Source: Cyanobacteria bacterium UBA5018 (GTDB lineage Bacteria; Cyanobacteriota; Cyanobacteriia; PCC-6307; Cyanobiaceae). From it: a stretch of DNA of 23,670 bases. This document shows, piece after piece, positions 22,517-23,670 of this stretch (positions within the stretch are counted from its first letter, which is position 1; the number at the start of each line of letters is the position of its first letter). The stretch covers positions 1 to 23,670 of the forward strand of contig DGYA01000109.1 in NCBI GenBank assembly GCA_002396505.1, given 5' to 3'. The notes beneath the pieces are model-generated. The model was not told the origin of the DNA, did not search any database, and saw only the letters and a program-made list of their open reading frames with translations. Position numbers and translations under genes: made by a program.

Positions 22517-22791
22517 GTCCCCAGCCGGTGATGCGCCGCTGCGTGTCCTGTCGCCAGCTTTGTGACAGGACCCTGCTCTGGCGGGTGATCCGACTGGCAG
22601 CAGGCGGCATCGCCCTCGACCAAGGCATGGGCCGTTCGGCCTACCTATGCCCCAGCGGCGGCTGTCTCGATGACGCCCGGCGCAAGAAGCGCCTGCAACG
22701 GGCCCTGCGCTGCCAAGTTGCGGATTCCATCGTTGATGCCTTGGAGCTGCGGCTGCGAACCAGCGCCGCATCAGGCTCTGAGGCAAGATGA
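22513..22791 (+). CDS. ylxR: YlxR/RnpM family RNA-binding protein
   Basis: This is a small basic protein (92 residues) of the DUF448/YlxR family. The Bacillus member was reported to bind RNase P RNA and modulate its activity. The family pattern is clear: MRRCVSCRQ with Cys10 and Cys13, RVIRLAAGGIALD, then GRSAYLCPSGGCLDDARR, and a Lys/Arg-rich helix RKKRLQRAL. The start GTG 22513 overlaps the nusA stop and is the natural start; a Met seven codons in is possible. It lies between nusA and infB, as in most bacteria. Confidence 0.92.
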   Translation: MSPQPVMRRCVSCRQLCDRTLLWRVIRLAAGGIALDQGMGRSAYLCPSGGCLDDARRKKRLQRALRCQVADSIVDALELRLRTSAASGSEAR

Positions 22792-22869
22792 ACTTTGGTC
22801 GCATAGCGCTTGCGGCCTGGATGCTTCCTGGCCCCTGGGGTCCCGGAGCTCCGTCCACTGGAGACCTGA

Positions 22870-23670
22870 ATGACCAGCAGCGGCAAAGTCAGAATTTATG
22901 AGCTGTCTCGGGACCTGGGCCTGGACAACAAGGACGTGCTCGACGCCGCCGAGAAGCTGTCGATCGCCGCGAAGAGCCACAGCAGCTCGATCAGTGACGA
23001 CGAAGCTGCCCGCATCCGCGGCTTGTTGCAGGTCGGCAATGGCTCCAGAGCTGTAGCCAGCGGGCCCTCCTCCCCGCCCAGTGTCCCTGCCAGTGCCAGT
23101 GGCCCGGTCAAGGCGATCTTGGCTGTCCAGAAAGCCGCCGCGGCCGCGCCAGAGCGTCCAGCCAGCTCAGCTGAGGCCATCGCTGCCAAACCTTCGGCGC
23201 CGGCCAAGCCCATGCCAGCCCGGCCAGGAGCCCCCGTGGTGACCAAGCCGACGGCCTCCAACAAACCCGTCCTTCCGAATAAGCCCTTGGCTCCTGCGAA
23301 GCCCGCTCCCGCCAAGCCCCCTGTCGTGGCCAGCCAGCAGAGCGCACCTGTATCGGCCAACCAGCCCAGCGCGCCTGCGGTGATCAAGCCCGGTGCGCCT
23401 GTCGTTATCAAACCCAGTGCGCCTGCGGTGATCAAGCCCAGTGCGCCTGCGGTGAGCAAGCCCAGTGGGGCGGACGTAGCCAAGCCCAGTGCCCCTTTGG
23501 TTAAGGCCAGCGCACCGACAGTGGTCTCCAGCGAGGCTGGCGATCAGCCCCGGCCCGCCGGCGGCCTTGCCGCTGCTGCGGTGAGCAAACCCAGTGCTCC
23601 CAGCTTGCGGCCCGCTTCCGCCGCCCCTGCTTCGCCCGCCTCGCCCCGGCCCAGTGGCCCGCCCAGTCGG
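22870..23670 (+). CDS. infB: Translation initiation factor IF-2, N-terminal part
   Basis: The first 267 codons are present; the gene continues beyond the right edge, so the GTPase domain is not visible. The first 55 residues are the conserved IF2 N-terminal domain (VRIYELSRDLGLDNKDVL, then AAEKLSIAAKSHSSSISDDE). The rest is a long Ala/Pro/Lys-rich linker typical of cyanobacterial IF2. The start ATG 22870 is preceded by GGAG six bases upstream, one of the few good Shine-Dalgarno sites in the window. It lies 78 bp after ylxR and is the last visible gene of the operon. Confidence 0.95.
   Translation, partial: MTSSGKVRIYELSRDLGLDNKDVLDAAEKLSIAAKSHSSSISDDEAARIRGLLQVGNGSRAVASGPSSPPSVPASASGPVKAILAVQKAAAAAPERPASSAEAIAAKPSAPAKPMPARPGAPVVTKPTASNKPVLPNKPLAPAKPAPAKPPVVASQQSAPVSANQPSAPAVIKPGAPVVIKPSAPAVIKPSAPAVSKPSGADVAKPSAPLVKASAPTVVSSEAGDQPRPAGGLAAAAVSKPSAPSLRPASAAPASPASPRPSGPPSR
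23365..23520 (+). repeat. 24-bp repeats encoding a KPSAPAVI-type linker in infB
   Basis: Residues about 166-217 of IF2 are built from eight-residue units of the type Lys-Pro-Ser-Ala-Pro-Ala-Val-Ile, encoded by near-identical 24-bp DNA units (for example around 23415-23455). Such repeats expand and contract easily and probably vary in length between strains. Confidence 0.75.

Noticed and set aside
22788..22901. 37-codon frame overlapping the ylxR stop and the infB start
   Set aside because: ATGA overlap is suggestive, but infB has its own good ribosome binding site and the peptide has no recognisable feature.
22896..23483. 195-codon minus-strand frame opposite infB with GALGLITAGALG repeats
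   Set aside because: It is the mirror of the repetitive IF2 linker and has no independent support.
1..23670. tRNA, rRNA or CRISPR array
   Set aside because: Reading both strands I found no cloverleaf with CCA-type ends, no rRNA segments and no regularly spaced repeats with unique spacers; the tandem repeats present have no spacers.

Overview
The window looks like a piece of a GC-rich cyanobacterial chromosome, most likely a picocyanobacterium of the Synechococcus/Cyanobium type. The main reasons are the compact rimP-nusA-ylxR-infB cluster next to small unnamed proteins, a Nif11-family protein, a SelO homologue with a cyanobacterial-style sequence, the lack of Shine-Dalgarno sites before most starts, and a cluster of motifs resembling the cyanobacterial DnaA box (TTTTCCACA). 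Only one copy of the HIP1 octamer GCGATCGC was noticed, which fits the picocyanobacterial lineage better than filamentous groups. The species assignment is inference.

Left part (1-6,300) is accessory DNA. It holds the end of a type I restriction-modification operon on the minus strand (hsdM, then a start/stop-overlapping HI0074-type nucleotidyltransferase partner cut by the window edge). Next come decayed plus-strand fragments (an unidentified C-terminus, and a HicB antitoxin joined to a HicA toxin remnant) and an intact Nif11-type small protein. Then there are minus-strand genes for SelO, a GDSL arylesterase and an N-terminally shortened RelE/ParE toxin. The GDSL gene is bracketed by motifs that resemble integron attC core sites.

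Middle part (6,300-17,150) is mostly single genes: a membrane fatty acid desaturase, small membrane proteins, an exported Mn-type superoxide dismutase, an acidic-tailed unknown protein, a half-size ABC exporter, an LCP (LytR-CpsA-Psr) enzyme, an MgtC/SapB protein, a lytic transglycosylase and an FAD monooxygenase-like enzyme. Several intergenic regions carry short tandem repeats (18 bp x3, 17 bp x4.5) or hairpins. The ABC exporter and the LCP gene are each preceded by a short reading frame whose stop overlaps the next start codon.

Right part (17,395-23,670) is core chromosome. A probable minus-strand operon runs metallophosphoesterase - HtrA-type protease - rpiA. Diverging from it is a plus-strand operon: unknown small protein - rimP - nusA - ylxR - infB (infB cut by the right edge). 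This operon links ribosome maturation, transcription elongation/termination and translation initiation.

I do not see a complete new multi-gene system. The most interesting leads are the DnaA-box-like cluster in the convergent gap at 17,151-17,394, the coupled leader reading frames, the possible decayed integron cassettes, and the restriction operon that includes a nucleotidyltransferase partner.
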